Of a stretch of DNA of 64,000 bases, positions 1-13,449 are shown piece after piece (position 1 is the first letter of the stretch; each line of letters starts with the position of its first letter). Origin of the DNA: Baylisascaris procyonis (lineage: Eukaryota > Nematoda > Chromadorea > Rhabditida > Ascarididae); the NCBI GenBank assembly GCA_037389465.1, contig JAZARR010000171.1:3410001-3474000 (forward strand). The letters are read 5' to 3'. Under the pieces are notes generated by a model, which was not told the DNA's origin, ran no database searches, and saw only the letters and a program-made list of their open reading frames with translations. The position numbers and the translations under genes are program-made.

Positions 1-86
1 TCGATGATCCTTCAAAAGATTTTCAACATTTCTTTGAGAACGACATTGAAAAAGTCTTTCTATTGCCGCCAGTTGATTGGGTATAG
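1..86 (+). CDS. C-terminal end of an unidentified gene (partial)
   Basis: One reading frame, starting at base 3, is open from the window edge for 27 codons and stops with TAG at 84-86. The peptide is acidic and aromatic and ends in LLPPVDWV. Its composition looks coding and unlike the AT-rich DNA that follows, so it is probably the last exon of a gene lying to the left. The family is not recognised from so short a piece. No clear polyadenylation signal was identified right after it. Confidence 0.45.
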   Translation, partial: DDPSKDFQHFFENDIEKVFLLPPVDWV

Positions 87-3000
87 GTGCGAGCTTGATT
101 GAATGACTATCAATTAAATATCCAGACTCGTTCTTCCTACAGCAGTAATATTAATTAAATTGCCTACTCAAAATATACATGTAAATAAACAAATAAAACG
201 ACAATAGATTAAATATTTGCTTTCTTCTTTCTAGAGTTAATTATATGGTAGAAAATGACTCGAAATGAGTGACCGTTATTTATTTGTTGAACAATTTCCT
301 CTTAAATGATGTTCATTAAATTTTTATGATTCATCACGAAAATATTTTTCTCGAGCAAAATAGTGAACAGCAAAAGCGATCAAGTGCAAACGAACCAATT
401 GCTGGAACATTACACAAACCGACAGGTTTCCCATCGACTTAATTACAAGGATATGTGTCGGGTGGGTTGATTCTGCTTTCTATCAAAAAATTTACGTCTA
501 ATTTTCGAAAACATTGCATTTATTGAAATGATATTTGTAAGGATAACACTTTATTGGTGTTAGTTAAGCCATCGGAAAATATGCAGTTCATTTATTTCGG
601 CAACAATATTCTACTACTGATGGGGAATCAGTGAAATTAATGAAATGAAAGATTGATCTGTAAGCGTATTTTCACTTTATTCTAATATTCGACTTTTATT
701 TTAGAAATATCTACACAAATTGCATGTCCCCATCCGCCACCAACATCCACAAACACTATTTTCGCATCATCGAACCGTCAATTGCAGTCATAACCGCCAA
801 TTGCATTCGGCAATAAAGGAAAAGAGATGAATAATGCTTTAGTCTATTTCGTTTATCACCTGCCAATGTAAGTTTACTTGCAAAAATGCAATACAGCGAT
901 GACATGTCTGTGCGCATGTATGTCTGTGCATCTGTTTCTGTCTGCGGCAGTTTCAATATGATTGCTGTCGACGTTTATGCATGAACCTCTATAACAATAG
1001 CAACTTTCATGACAATTTTTCAAATCCGAGAGATACTTGCAGAACCTTAAAGGCTGGAAAAAAATTTCAGACATTTTACAGCGGTTGAAAATTTCACTTT
1101 TTGGCGGTAACGTTGCGAAATAAAGAACGCAAATGCTCTATAGAACATAAATGCGAATGGGCGGGTTCAACCTGAGTAATATTGTTCTTTATATTCAATG
1201 TTTTCTTTATAAATTGTCAAATAGATTGGTTAGGTGTCGAACATGCAAAACAGCAGTGCACAGATTACTTGACTAATGGAGAAGTGAGCAAAAGTAATCG
1301 ACACCGATGCACTTCGAAATTCTTTTCATTTGATTAAACAATCTCATAAGTTACCAAAAAGTAAAAAATGCCGAGGATATCTCATACATATATTGACTGA
1401 TTTGATTGCTCACTCAAATGTTCCAGAAAAAAACTCGGTGTTTTTGTAACTCGTTAGTGCAAATGAAAAATCGACCAGCATAATGAATGCAATTTTTAAA
1501 TCCTTAAATTATAAGAGCTCCCCTCAAAATTGACCGATTGATATGAGGGGTGGTGTACTAGATCTCATAATGGTGTAAATGGTTTGCATCATTCTTCATC
1601 ATTGTACGTGTAGTAATCTCATAGCTGAAACTACTCAGCAGACGCACATCTAGACGTGTAAATCCATGCTAATATGACGTTGCAATATTGCACTTTTACA
1701 AGGACCTTTACAATGGTGATATTAAAAAAAAGATGAATGCTGTTGAAATCATCTTAAAAATGAAATAAAATGTTCGAAAAACCTTGAGATTGCACGTAAA
1801 CGCTTCACAATGTGCCCACTCAATTGGTTTCTTACATTCCACTCGTGCACACTAAATAACGACAAAAGTTTGTGCAATAAACGAACGAGAATGTTGTTAA
1901 ATGTGTAGACAATAGTTTCTGCAAAGTGTATCGATATGACGCATTGTTGAAGAACTGGTCTTTATGTTTGATGTCTCTTCATCTAAATAGATGGTTTTTC
2001 ATTCTTAGAGAGTAGATTTCAATGCCATATTGAGTTCACACTTCTGCTCGTTGAAAAAAAAAAAAAAAAAGACGTTCCAACAACACACCATTCTCTAAGC
2101 TCTAAATGTTCATTCAAATGGCGTGCAATTTTGCTATTCATAAATATTATTTATTCGACAAGCTGGATTCATTTACCGATGAATGTTATGAGTTGTTTCT
2201 TTGTTGTGAAAAAATGGCCTTTTATTAACTTCTTTTATTGATAGGAGATGACGTAGCTTCATCGATGATGCTTGCATGATACTGTGGAGATATGGATTAA
2301 AAATTTCAAGGAAATATCAATTTCCTTTGAACAGCTCTGTAGTAATGCTATGCGAATGAATTAATTTTGTATCAAAGGCAGTTGCCGTTTTCGTTCCCAG
2401 CGACTGTAGTGAAAACCAAGATTTAACAACTTATCGCAGATCAATGCTTTCTAAATAAATTGTGCTTTTGCTGAACTCTAATTGCAACTTAACACCTTCG
2501 ATTAGTTGCTGAAGGCGTAAATTGCCAACTTTCAATCACTGTTATTAGATCTCAGAAGCTACGATGTAGAATATACTAGTAAAATCTACTCCCACATAAT
2601 GATCTGAGACTGATTTAGAACGAGCGGGAGAGCAATCTAGGGGACGTGATATGGGTCCGGATTGTTGATCATTCGCACCGTGGTTACACATCTTTGAAGA
2701 AACGAAGGTATCATAGTTGCACTCTTCACCATCCGATCAATTCAACTAGTTGACTGTGAATGGCAGATGATTCAAAATTGCACCATTCGAAGCGGCGTGG
2801 CACTGGGTGTAAGCACAAAAACGACATGCTCGTCAAAATCGAGAATTAACGTGGAGGTGGATGCTGGTGACGGTCGTGTTTTACAGAGTGTTCCACAAGC
2901 CAAACGTTGGGGAATGAACGACTGATGCGTATATTATCAAGTATGAATGGCGATAAGAAGGTTGTAGGGATTTATTGATGTGACCTTGCCTATGTCAGCC

Positions 3001-4890
3001 AGATGCCTTAATTTTGTCATCTGAGACCTCACCGTTCCACAATATCTGCATGTGACTTTCGTCCTATGACTAATTTAATGCCACACTTCCAAATTCAACA
3101 TTCAAGCGCTTAAGGCATTATTTTTTGCTATGCAATCTTGCAAGTCATTTTGTTGCGCGTGTATTTATGTCTGCATTAGCGCCGATCGGTCGTATACGTC
3201 CTGTTGACATCCGTCGACTCTTCTATTTTGAGGAACTACAAGTGCAACGGATATGAAATTTAATTGGTACAATACTCTTCATTATATGATGTTTGCATTG
3301 TGACCGTTTGGTTGAATTGTTGAGATGAAGGAAAAAGTATACCTTAAATTGAACGTGTACCTTGATGACGATTGCAATTTAGCAATGCGTGGTTGTGTGT
3401 GCGTCCTTGAATGCAACAATGAAAGCCAGCATCCGACAACGGAATTCACTATGTACGTCCCTAGTGCAATAGGCAATTATCGCCACACCCTTCTTGAGAA
3501 TGTGAATGCCCTCTTTAGAGAGCGGCAAAAAAGCACCTTTCTCTGTAGCCGCTAGAGATGAGTTGGAACGCATTTTCAACAATGATGAAGAAATTCGACA
3601 AAACGAGGGGAAAAGAAATTTAAGGGTGGATGATATTTTACTTCGTTTATTATCATATTTGACATGTGAAAACTCGCTCTGTTTTGTTATTCTTTTTAGA
3701 TACTTTTTCATGTGCCCATCGTAACTTTAAAATTAGTTTTGAATAGATGCTGCGAAAATTTATGAATTTATATTGCCCACTTTTGACTTTTTTGAAAGGA
3801 TTCCATATTATTATTCCTAGAATCCCTTAATGAAAGTTTCCGATAAGGGCCCACTAGACTTCAGTGAGGTTCGAGCTTCATCTCAGCGGCCTATTACTAT
3901 ATTTTGTTCTCATCAAACCAGTTAAGCTACTTTCTAAAAATTGCACTTTTTATAAGAATTTTTTGAAAAAATAACATTTTGACATATTCAAATGAGTGAA
4001 GTTTTCGAAATTCAACGATAAAAAGGCTTTCAATTTATATGTCACCTCAAATGAATACGAAAATTTTTTCATCCAAACATTTTTCTTTTCTTATTCAACG
4101 ATTAAATAGGGATTTCTTACATAGTAGGCAAAATTCAGCCGAAATGGGTATCATGTGAAAATAAATCCCAGCCGATCATGACCTTTTTCAGGAATGAGCA
4201 TTAGGCAGCCTATTTCATCCTCACAATCTCACCTGTCTACACTGTTTTGCTATTCTTGCTCGGTAACAACTACTGTCTTATTGTTTTATACTGCAGTTTG
4301 GATGCAGTTTTGTAGTAAGTCCACCAAATTGATGACTCGATATATTCATAACTCTAAATTAGCTCGCAACGTATTATCATTCAAATAACTTTGTCACGCA
4401 GCAGTGCATATTGGCCACCCTCCGTATTTATCATAACTTTGACATTTGAAGCGTTTTGACCTCTTTTCCCACTAAAGTCTTGAAAATCGTACAAAAATAA
4501 AGAATAACATTTGTGAATATTGAAACTTTTTTCTTGGCGTATAGTCCCAATTTTAAGTTTTCAAGCTGCATACTGAAGTGGAATATTCAAACAATGGTAG
4601 TGGATGTCACATTAAAAATAAATTATACTAGCTATATGAAAATTATTCTAAAATGTTTGAGAAAGACTCAATTTCGTCACTAACTTCCCCAAAAATTGCA
4701 CCTGTTCGTATTGGAAAGCAAAAAAAAGGTGAAGAGAGTGACGAATCTAACGAATCGACTGACACAATATACTCATAAGGCTTCAATATCGCTCAAATGA
4801 CACATTTGTAGTCATCATACTGTACATAAAGCATACGGTATATTTTAAGTAGAAACCATCTTGGTGTAGAATAGAAAACTGATCGTTTCT

Positions 4891-5055
4891 AGAAATGTTT
4901 TCTTGAATGAAAGGCCGTTCAGCAAAGAGTATATCATTTCGATTGGCCACAAATTCGACTGTGCAGAAAGCCACATCGAATCGATTCGCTGTAAATTTGA
5001 ATGCACAGAAGCTCCTATCGTTTCGATTGGCTTGCCATATTTCCGACAGCATAAC
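4891..5055 (-). repeat. 42-bp minisatellite, about three units, in frame on the minus strand
   Basis: Units at 4,933-4,974, 4,975-5,016 and 5,017-5,055 (incomplete) share the core TTCGATTGG or ATCGATTCG and are each 42 bp. A more degraded unit may lie at 4,891-4,932. Because 42 is a multiple of three, the minus strand keeps an open frame (4,783-5,064) with a 14-residue repeat of the form xANRxDxxFCxxxF. No splice sites or homology support a real gene. Confidence 0.6.
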
Positions 5056-5106
5056 AACACTCATATTCTAATATATTGAGAATAGCATTCGTCGTAAATG
5101 ATCACG

Positions 5107-5210
5107 GCTGTCAATTATCAAATTTCATCATCGCTTACCGATTGATTTAATATTACGGGTGTCAATTACCAAATTATATTATCGCTTACAGATTCGTTCA
5201 AAAATTTGCA
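5107..5210. repeat. Imperfect tandem duplication, period 51 bp
   Basis: Two adjacent units both read TGTCAATTA then CAAAT, then ATCGCTTAC, then GATT, with a spacing of about 51 bp. It lies just beyond the 42-bp minisatellite. No function is suggested. Confidence 0.55.
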
Positions 5211-8200
5211 TATAGCGTATGCGCTGATCGTTGGTTTCTTCATTCAGTTTTAGAAATGATATCAAAAATTGTTGAAAACTTAACGAGCATTTATTTAATG
5301 CAAAGAGTATTTTAATTGAAGTAATGTCTCATTTCTATTTCAAATTTATCTCATGATCTGAATAGTGCATAAGAAACGTTCAGCAATTTCTCATTCGACA
5401 ACCAATCTATTTTAACAGATTACGATCATTGATCAAAAATTATTCTTTTTTGAAATTAAAATATTAGTGGGCAACAAAATTAGTTCACTTTGAACATTTT
5501 TTATTGCTCAATTTTCTTCGTCCTCTTGTTTTTCAACAACTATAAATACATACATAAATGCGAACACTAATGGGGGACGCATTAATATTTCTCAAAGAGT
5601 GAAATAGAAATAAAGATACAAACCAGTTGGGCATATTTTGTATTTCATTCGCTTTTATTTCAAAATTCTTTTTCCCACGCGAAATTCTAAGGAAATGTTC
5701 GATGTGCGTGTGCTGAATTTTTTTCCGGCAATGGAAGTATACGACAATATTTAACTTCTATTGCACTATTTGAAACAGACGTAAAATTAGTCGTTTATGT
5801 TTCCAATATATTTATGTACAGTTTGTCAGTCATAAAATTTTTTTACAGCTGAAATTTAGCTTTCGAACAAGATCCTTTAAAAAATATAATGGAAATCATT
5901 AAAAATCTCTTAAGATCCCTTCCAGCATGTCGGAAGTTTTATTCGTTGTCGTAAACTCAGTCACGATTATCTGATGATAGCAACCAATTGAGGCACACTA
6001 GTTGTGAACTCTTTAAGGTACGAGGCAGATATGGAGATGTTGAGATGCCCTCTAATTGACAGCTTCAATAATTTCTTGTGTTTAATTTTAATTATTTGAA
6101 GTTTTTATTCAAAGAAACAATATTGAAGAAAGAAAGCATTAAATGACATCAATTGATAATAGTGACTTTATTCATGAGATGAATATTGAAGACTACCATC
6201 AAGCACAATCTAGGTCGCATCTTTCCAACATCATAGGCTTCAAGCTTACGAACAGAATTGACAAATCTGAGGCACACATCAAATATCGTTTCGAAGCCCT
6301 AAACACATGAGGTCATGTTGCAAATTCCACAGTGAAGAATTTGAATCGAACTCACTAAGTCGGTATTCGGCGCACTGAATGCTGCAAACCATGTGAACGC
6401 ATACTATTATTCGAAAATAATTAACTCTGAGTAAAATGCATTAAATAATCTCCAACATATTCAGTTAATTCCTTGCTTTATTGAAGCAATATGATCGATG
6501 AAGAATATTTTTGTATTTTAAAGATTATTGTGGACCAAAAATTTTTTAAAGACCAAAATTCATCTATTATACTCTAGCAATGAATTTTTGCGTGAAGAAT
6601 CACGAATAATAACGCTCAAATGATGCATTGAGATGACGACAATAATTGAATGATTCGACAGATAAAGGTGGAAGTATTAAATTGCATCAAAATATGATAA
6701 ATGAAATTTATTGTTAGTTTTGTCAAATTTTTGCTCTTCATAGAGCATTCATTCAAATTTTTGAGCATCTTTTTGAAATGCTGTGATGTGCATTAACGAA
6801 TCGGTGATTCGTTTGTAAACTTTTAAATGAATTAGCATATACTTAGTCGATTAATTTATGGCTTGTATTAGAAACGCATATGAAGAGGAGAGATAATTCA
6901 AGAACCTACCTCGAGGTATGACTCAAACATAGATCCATTCGATCAAAGGATGCATAAACGGTTGCGCGTGCAAAAAGCAACTTCTTTCAGCATAATACTT
7001 TCGACGCCAAAACACTTGGTGCATAATTTGCATAATCTCTTCATAACATTGACATAACACTTTTACATAGTCAATATAAACAGTAATTGGCATCGGATAT
7101 TCAGCACTTTCAATCAATCAGTAAAACATTAAATTAATTCTGAATTTGTGGACTACCCGTTCATAAAAAGAAATTAATTCAAACAACAAAGGGATCAGTA
7201 CTTGTAAAGTGCTCATTGAGAGAACTTTCGAGATCATTTGTAGTGCTATGCGGATTAAAAATGCGAAAGAAACACGTCTACATTTAGGAGAGACAATTCA
7301 TAGGACTGTTTTTAGAAGTGGACGCATAATGGCAGTCGTCTAAATTAAGTGAACCGACGAGATTAAAAGCCAAGATTAAAAGTAAAAAATTAACAATAAC
7401 ATGGGTCAGTAGGAAATACTCTAGTGAAAGAATAAAACCTTGGAGGAGTGGCAGAAATTGCTCAATTCATGAGGACTTTTCGCAACTTATGAAGGCATAA
7501 AGACTAAAGACTAAAGATTCAGTTCATAAACACGGAGGTCAGAGGTCAATTTATCAAGAGCAGCACCGATGCGAGCCGAAAAATTTATCGAAATACCATT
7601 GCAACTTTCAAATATACTCTCTAAATAACCGGAAAAGCATCAGCCTTTGGCATTCATAAGCTTATTTATCGCTTCAGATGTGCCTAATATGTTTGAATTT
7701 CAAATTTTCATTAATGCATTTATAAAACAACACAATATTGCAAGAATGAATCACATGTTGTTCATAATTTTTGCAAACTTTAGGGTGCGCTATTGTGTGT
7801 AATCTCACTACATACCCGAAGAGAAATGAGGCAATCATAGCTGAGATTTTTTTGTCTACGAGGTACTTTTTTAAGAGAGAAGAGGGATGTCATATGCTAG
7901 TGAGTGGATCATTCGTTTTGGGACCTTTCGGGGAATCACATTAAGAAATGTAGCAGGTAGAAGACTTAATGTTCTATTTCATCAACAATAAATATTCGTT
8001 CAAAATGACTGTCCCAGTGAGCACAAGAAAAGCGCGTATTGAATACTTGCTAGTTATAGTATGGAAAATTCGTCATTGGCGGAGGAAAAAATGAAGCAAG
8101 CCGAAATTCAACCGCTAGTAAAAAATATTTGTTGAATAGAGGGAAAAGAAATTGTGTATAAATTACTTGTGATATGAAAATCAATAGTCTTTTGACTCTA

Positions 8201-8382
8201 GTTTGGTCCGCACATCTAATTATGAATTACTCTTCTCATAGAAATTGATGAATGGATAGGTAGAGATCGCATGGTCATCCGCTAAGTTTAAAGAGGAATT
8301 AAATCTTCAGACGACCATCGACGACGAGTTGTCGAAACATCGATCGAAGATTTCATTGAAACCTTCAGTTGACTTGTCGATT

Positions 8383-9091
8383 TTACAACTCATCGCATAG
8401 TAAATTACAATTATGCGACTTAATGATTTCAGAAAAAATGAAGTGGAATAAAACTTGAGATGGAATGGAATAAGTTTGACAATGGAATAAAGCTTCAAGA
8501 TTTCGAGTTTCTTCCCAACTGAAATGATCCACATCCCCATCTATAATTATCGCACCATAATTTCGATCATTAAGCCACGTTTTGATAATCACAAGAATAT
8601 TTGGCGCTTCGAAATTAAGCAAAACGTTGAAATCTGAATAGCTCATTTAGTATGCCACGACAATTCAAGTGAAAGCACTTCAAGTCCCACGGCCATATCG
8701 GCTTCTATGTTTAGGCAGCCTAGGAAACGGACCCGTTCTTCATTTGAAGACGAATGATGGTCGTTGGTTTGAACTGGGCATCGCAAAGATAGGCCCACGT
8801 GTCAATGCTTATCTTCCAATAAGGAGACTCTTTCACTTTCCCTGGGTACAGATCCACTCCAAACGAAATTGCATTCTCATAATTAGCTGGATCAAAAACA
8901 TCTTCATCTTCGTTCGCTTCCCTAGCTCGACAACGATTCGATTTTGCTCAGCGTGCTGGTCATACTGAAAGAGATTGCCGAATATATCAATGTTGATAGA
9001 AGCCTTACCGTTTCAATAGATATATCCAAACGTTTGAAATAATTTTTTCGCAATGTTTCTTGAACTAGGTTCAAATTCATCACTGTTGGTC
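8383..9091 (-). pseudogene. Decayed or partial gene, possibly F-box-associated
   Basis: Three minus-strand exon-like pieces line up with good splice sites. The first (9,091-9,009) has a TTTTTAG acceptor and a GTAAGG donor. A 44-bp intron follows. The second (8,964 to about 8,723) starts after CTCTTTCAG. The third (8,633-8,383) starts after GCTATTCAG and ends in a stop. The second piece changes frame near 8,925: it opens as YDQHAEQNRIVVEL and then reads well only in another frame (EANEDEDVFDPANYE), ending in TAG at 8,720. Piece three (TWLNDRNYGAIIIDG) has a layout loosely like exon 4 of the F-box gene at 33,002-40,896, so it may be a relative. This is inference; the family is not identified and no F-box was found. 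Confidence 0.4.
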
Positions 9092-9259
9092 CTAAAAATT
9101 TCACATACATTGTCAACAATGTTTTCTTAATTCTCTAGGAAAATCATTCAACTCTATAGGAAACAGTTGCTTGTGAGAAAGCCCTTTAGAAGAGCTAACA
9201 TAGAAATCTGCATTTTGTAAATATTTTAGTTAATTGAATCATATTTCCATGAATAGTCA

Positions 9260-9263
<4 letters not shown>

Positions 9264-9320
<57 letters not shown>
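9264..9320. repeat. (TA)n microsatellite
   Basis: A perfect TA dinucleotide run of about 57 bp following TAAATA. Confidence 0.97.
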
Positions 9321-9322
<2 letters not shown>

Positions 9323-12300
9323 TTAAATATTCTCAACTATTAGAATCCATGTATGATTATTTTGCAAATGTTTTGTGTCGCCGTCTAAAATGCTCATGAA
9401 GCATTTACAAGTTCATCGTATTCTCAAACGTTCATTCTCTCTTTGCAAATTTCCGAACACAATTTTTCAGCTAGAAATTTAATGCGACGACAATAATCAT
9501 GCTTTTAATGAATTTCGAGCTGAAACCAACTGGCACACCTATCAGATATCTAAATATGCTTTTGACAATCACTTGAGTACTTATAGGCTATCTTCTAATA
9601 ACCTGCCAATTTTGGTATTTATTGACAATGGTATGCGTGACTCGGATGTTACAATTGATTCAGATTCATATTTGACTCTGCATTGTTCTGAAATGGCATC
9701 GAAAATCTTTAAAGTTGCAAGCGTTCTCTGAACTCTGCAAAATTAATCGACCGAAAGCTAGCGTACGGTTTATGTGCATTGTGCATTGCCGACCAATGTT
9801 TGAGTAATGCATAAAAGTGAGATCCTTCTATCTTTTGCAGATGAAAAATTGTTTAAAGGCTACAAGAATATATATGGCTTCCCGTAAATTATTTCCCAGG
9901 AACTCTTTCTCCTCACTACAGGAATCGACTGAAGTTTTTTGATCACACTACTATATAGTAACGGAATATTCCAATATACTAAAGTGCTTTCTCGTTCGTT
10001 AAGGAGTGTAAAAGAATCAGTCACAAATATGAGCAATCATGCAAAACATACTTCACTAATAGTCTTGAACACTTTTTTCTTTAGAGTCATTTATATGAGG
10101 AATAAGATCGCAAAGAAAATTGCTGAATCATATAATTTTTGCAGTGATTCATAGTTGCATTGGTTCATTTGAAATAAGCGAATTCAACGATCTTATTTGT
10201 TGAAACCATTCTTAAGCCTTTCAGGTTAGTAATTTTCCGTTCAATTTTTTTAACCTTTTACATTTTTTTCAATATTATTATTACCAATTCGTTGACGCTC
10301 TCACTCACCTCATTTCCTTCATATAATTGACCTTGTGCATTTCTTTATCAATTTTCTTACATATGTGCTGTTGATATCTGTTTCATCGCTTTATATATTT
10401 CCACTTGATTCGCAATTTTCGTTATTCTCTTGAATAATGCTTTCGATGCCATACAATTACTACTTGATAATGCATTTTGCAAGTGCATTTCTGCAAAAGA
10501 AATTAAAAGATCGCCGTACTTATTCGATTCGAATGTTGTATGTTTTTGCAAATTTGCAGTTGCAAATTGCACTATGATATTGTTGCATCTATGATTTCAT
10601 ACTTATCAACGCATATATGCATATCTATGTGTCTATGCAGTAGTTTCAAAATGGGAATAGTTAAAGTTAGATGCAGCAAATTCATTGCAATTGTAATGAA
10701 ATTCTGCATCATTATTCGCACTTAGCTAGCGCTATTGAATCTCTCAAAATATTCAAATCGCTCAGCATATTTCGCTTTTTTTTGTCGGTAAATTATGGAA
10801 GTTGTCGTTCGAAAGGAATATGAAAGCACATATCGTACTAGCTCTTCTGATGTGCTTTCCCACTTTTTTCCTCTACGTTAAGTGACTAGTTGATAATAAA
10901 TGACCGCTGTGGATGTTTTTCCTGTTTAAAATTTCGACGTTTAAAAGCAGGTTTACATATTAGGTCGTTCTATTGTCTTGGAGAAGTATTTGAAAAAAGT
11001 TGATTGATATGGTTATGGTCTGCGATTGCAAACTCAAATTGACAAAGCAATGAAATGACCAACAATATGAGACGATAATACACTTCGTATTTCATAAAGA
11101 AATGAAGCGAAATGAATAGTATGCTTCTCGAGCACGAAATTGTTGAGGATCATTTAGCAGACTTCTCTCTATGAGTTTATGGATTTCCGGTTTTTTCAGG
11201 CTTGCAATATTGAATTATTTATTACTCTTATTAAATAATATATGAATTCTTGTTAAATACTCTTGCTGATTTATTACTATACTTGTTACTATAAACACTT
11301 TAAATATTCTTTTTAAAATATTATTATATTCTCTCAGGCTGTTTAAAATATTATTATATCTATTAACACAGGGTCTATGAGCTATTATTTTCAAATGCAA
11401 CTTGTGATGCTGATCTGGTGATGTTGGTTTATTAATTCGCTTGAATCAAACTCATTCAAGTACGAATGAGGTAGAGCCGATGTGCCTCATGATTGTCGCT
11501 TGAGCAGAGATGAAAAACTTTTCACGATTTATGGGAAATTTTCCGTTAATTTTTTTTTTTGCACACAACAAACTTGTTTTACTCTATTTAAGAAAACTGT
11601 CATCATAAAATTGAGCGTACTTTCTTTTACTAGTAAACTTATTGAGAGAAAATGATAATACATGTCACTTTCAGCAGTTAAAAATTTTTTTTGCAACATA
11701 GTGTCCCCATACACGTAGAACAAGACAATTCATCGTGGAGTTGAGTAGTGTTACAGAGTAAATGTCAAAAAGTAGTCGAAGAAAAATTACGTACTACTAC
11801 GCTAACGTCATAGAGTAAATGCAAAAATAGGCAAGAAAATTAAACATCTGTCGTTGAACATTTTACACTCCTTATCAACAGATATCTTTTTGCTAAGAAT
11901 ACTCTCAATTTGTTTTGGTTATTACATTATTACAACATAAATTCGATTCTGTGAAAAAAAAATAGCCTGAACTTTCTTTTCTCTTTCAATGTATCAAATT
12001 CGAATATTTCAGTTATGTTTTGCAAATTGAGGTGGGAAATTTGAAGATTTCTTTTCTATTTGCTGAAGATTGGCACTTGAAATGTGCTCAAATAGGAACG
12101 AATGAATCGAGCGATACATGTTTTCTTTTTAAACGCTTTAATAATTTTTTGCTCTTGATTTTCATCTTCTACGAGTTAAGCTGCGGGCTATTATGTTTAG
12201 TTTCACGAAGCAAAGCTTGATATGCATGTCGTTTTTATTTACTATGAGTTTCTTGAAGGCAATTGAAGCACAATTTAACTACCCATAACTCTTATTCGGT

Positions 12301-13385
12301 CTCAATCAAGTGTAAGCCGCTGTATCGCTTATCTCATATGAAATCCAAAAAAAAATTCATTTCATCCAATCGGTTCTCGTAATGAGGAATTAAAGAAAAA
12401 ACAAAACTAAGTGAAATTGTAAAAGACAGAGCAAATCGACAATACTAAAAAAAAATATATGTAAACGCGTAATCGAAAACCGGCTTCAACAAGTTGTGTG
12501 TGCTCGATTTGCACGCTCTTTGCATAAAACGTTCGCTAAACATTACGCTGTGCAATGAGATGAGTGACTTTTTACGCTATTCATAAGATGATTGAGCACA
12601 CTGATATGGAAATGTCACACTAACTCGGCCGTTTTACCTTCAACTTCTATATAAGTGCAATTTGGTTTCATTCATTCACAGTGTTGTATTTTCTTGTTGC
12701 TTGCATTCATCTTATTCGATGTAGTTCGTTGTTTGCAATTTATCATTGGTCGAAATTTTATCATCAATGGTGTTACTTTCGTTTGATTTATTCGCCAATT
12801 ATAATTCGTTCTTTAATGAAGACTAATTATTTTATTCGAATGAAGAGCGAAGAGCCGCCAACTGATTAAACAATCATCGAATCTACGTAGGACTAGTTTC
12901 GCAGACCGTATATTATCTGCTAAGCCTATTGGGGGATTTATTTATTGCATACACTCTTTTTCAATGAAAACATTTAGAAAGTGATCATTATATGTGTTTT
13001 AATAATTCAGCTACTTCCGCCAATATAAGTGAGACAAATTTTACAGCAATATTGGTTGAGCAGAATGACTCAACCTTATCAAACTTTATATTGTTGTGTC
13101 CAAATGCGTTTATTTTATGGAATCTGTACAAAAGATACATGATTTGCATTCGAAAGCAAGACTAAAAATAGAAAACTTATCAAAAAAGAAGTAAAATAGG
13201 GGTGAAGTAGAAGTAAAAAGTTAGCGACGAAAAAAATAAAAGTAGAATTTTACCCTAAAGTAGTAAACCTAAACGTCACCCTTAAGTAAACCAAATATTT
13301 TCCATGAAGCAAATCTTCGAAGAGCTTACAAAATTCGCAATCACTCAATAAGTGTGCGTGTATATGATTTACGTAGTATTTCCTC
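9321..13385. other. Gene-free AT-rich stretch upstream of the collagen
   Basis: No supported gene. A minus-strand ORF at 10,357-10,572 (71 codons) has a plausible composition but no splice or homology support. The last part before 13,386 presumably contains the collagen promoter, but no specific element can be named with confidence. Confidence 0.5.
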
Positions 13386-13414
13386 TTTTTTTTTTTTTTG
13401 GGGGGGGGGGGGGG
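13386..13414 (+). repeat. T14-G15 homopolymer tract before the collagen
   Basis: Fourteen T (13,386-13,399) run straight into fifteen G (13,400-13,414), 35 bases upstream of the collagen start codon. The G run could form a G-quadruplex. Length in such tracts is error-prone in sequencing, so the exact count is uncertain. Confidence 0.95.
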
Positions 13415-13442
13415 AAGAAATTCTAACGCAATCCTTCAATGT

Positions 13443-13449
13443 TTTCAGC
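13443..13449 (+). promoter_or_regulatory. Probable trans-splice (or 5' UTR) acceptor
   Basis: TTTTCAG followed by one base and then the collagen ATG. An acceptor directly in front of a start codon is typical of spliced-leader trans-splicing in nematodes. It could also be the acceptor of a non-coding first exon; the sequence cannot distinguish these. Confidence 0.6.

Larger units (their letters stand above)
87..8382. other. Gene-poor AT-rich stretch
   Basis: No gene could be supported here. ORFs are short, lack splice-site support and have no recognised domain. Items seen are a Gly-rich peptide stretch at 714-777 (-), an ORF pair at 3,325-3,724 (+) that changes frame, a 42-bp minisatellite at 4,933-5,055 and a 51-bp repeat at 5,107-5,210. 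A slightly more GC-rich patch at 2,590-3,060 may be a decayed repeat, but no element could be named. Confidence 0.5.

Noticed and set aside
3325..3724. Two overlapping + ORFs that together might form a frameshifted gene
   Set aside because: The switch point is not supported by splice sites or by any recognised family.
4941..5055. Possible CRISPR-like repeat array
   Set aside because: Units are adjacent without spacers and diverged; it is a minisatellite, and the genome is eukaryotic.
10357..10572. 71-codon - ORF
   Set aside because: No homology, no splice support and no neighbouring exons; cannot be told from chance.
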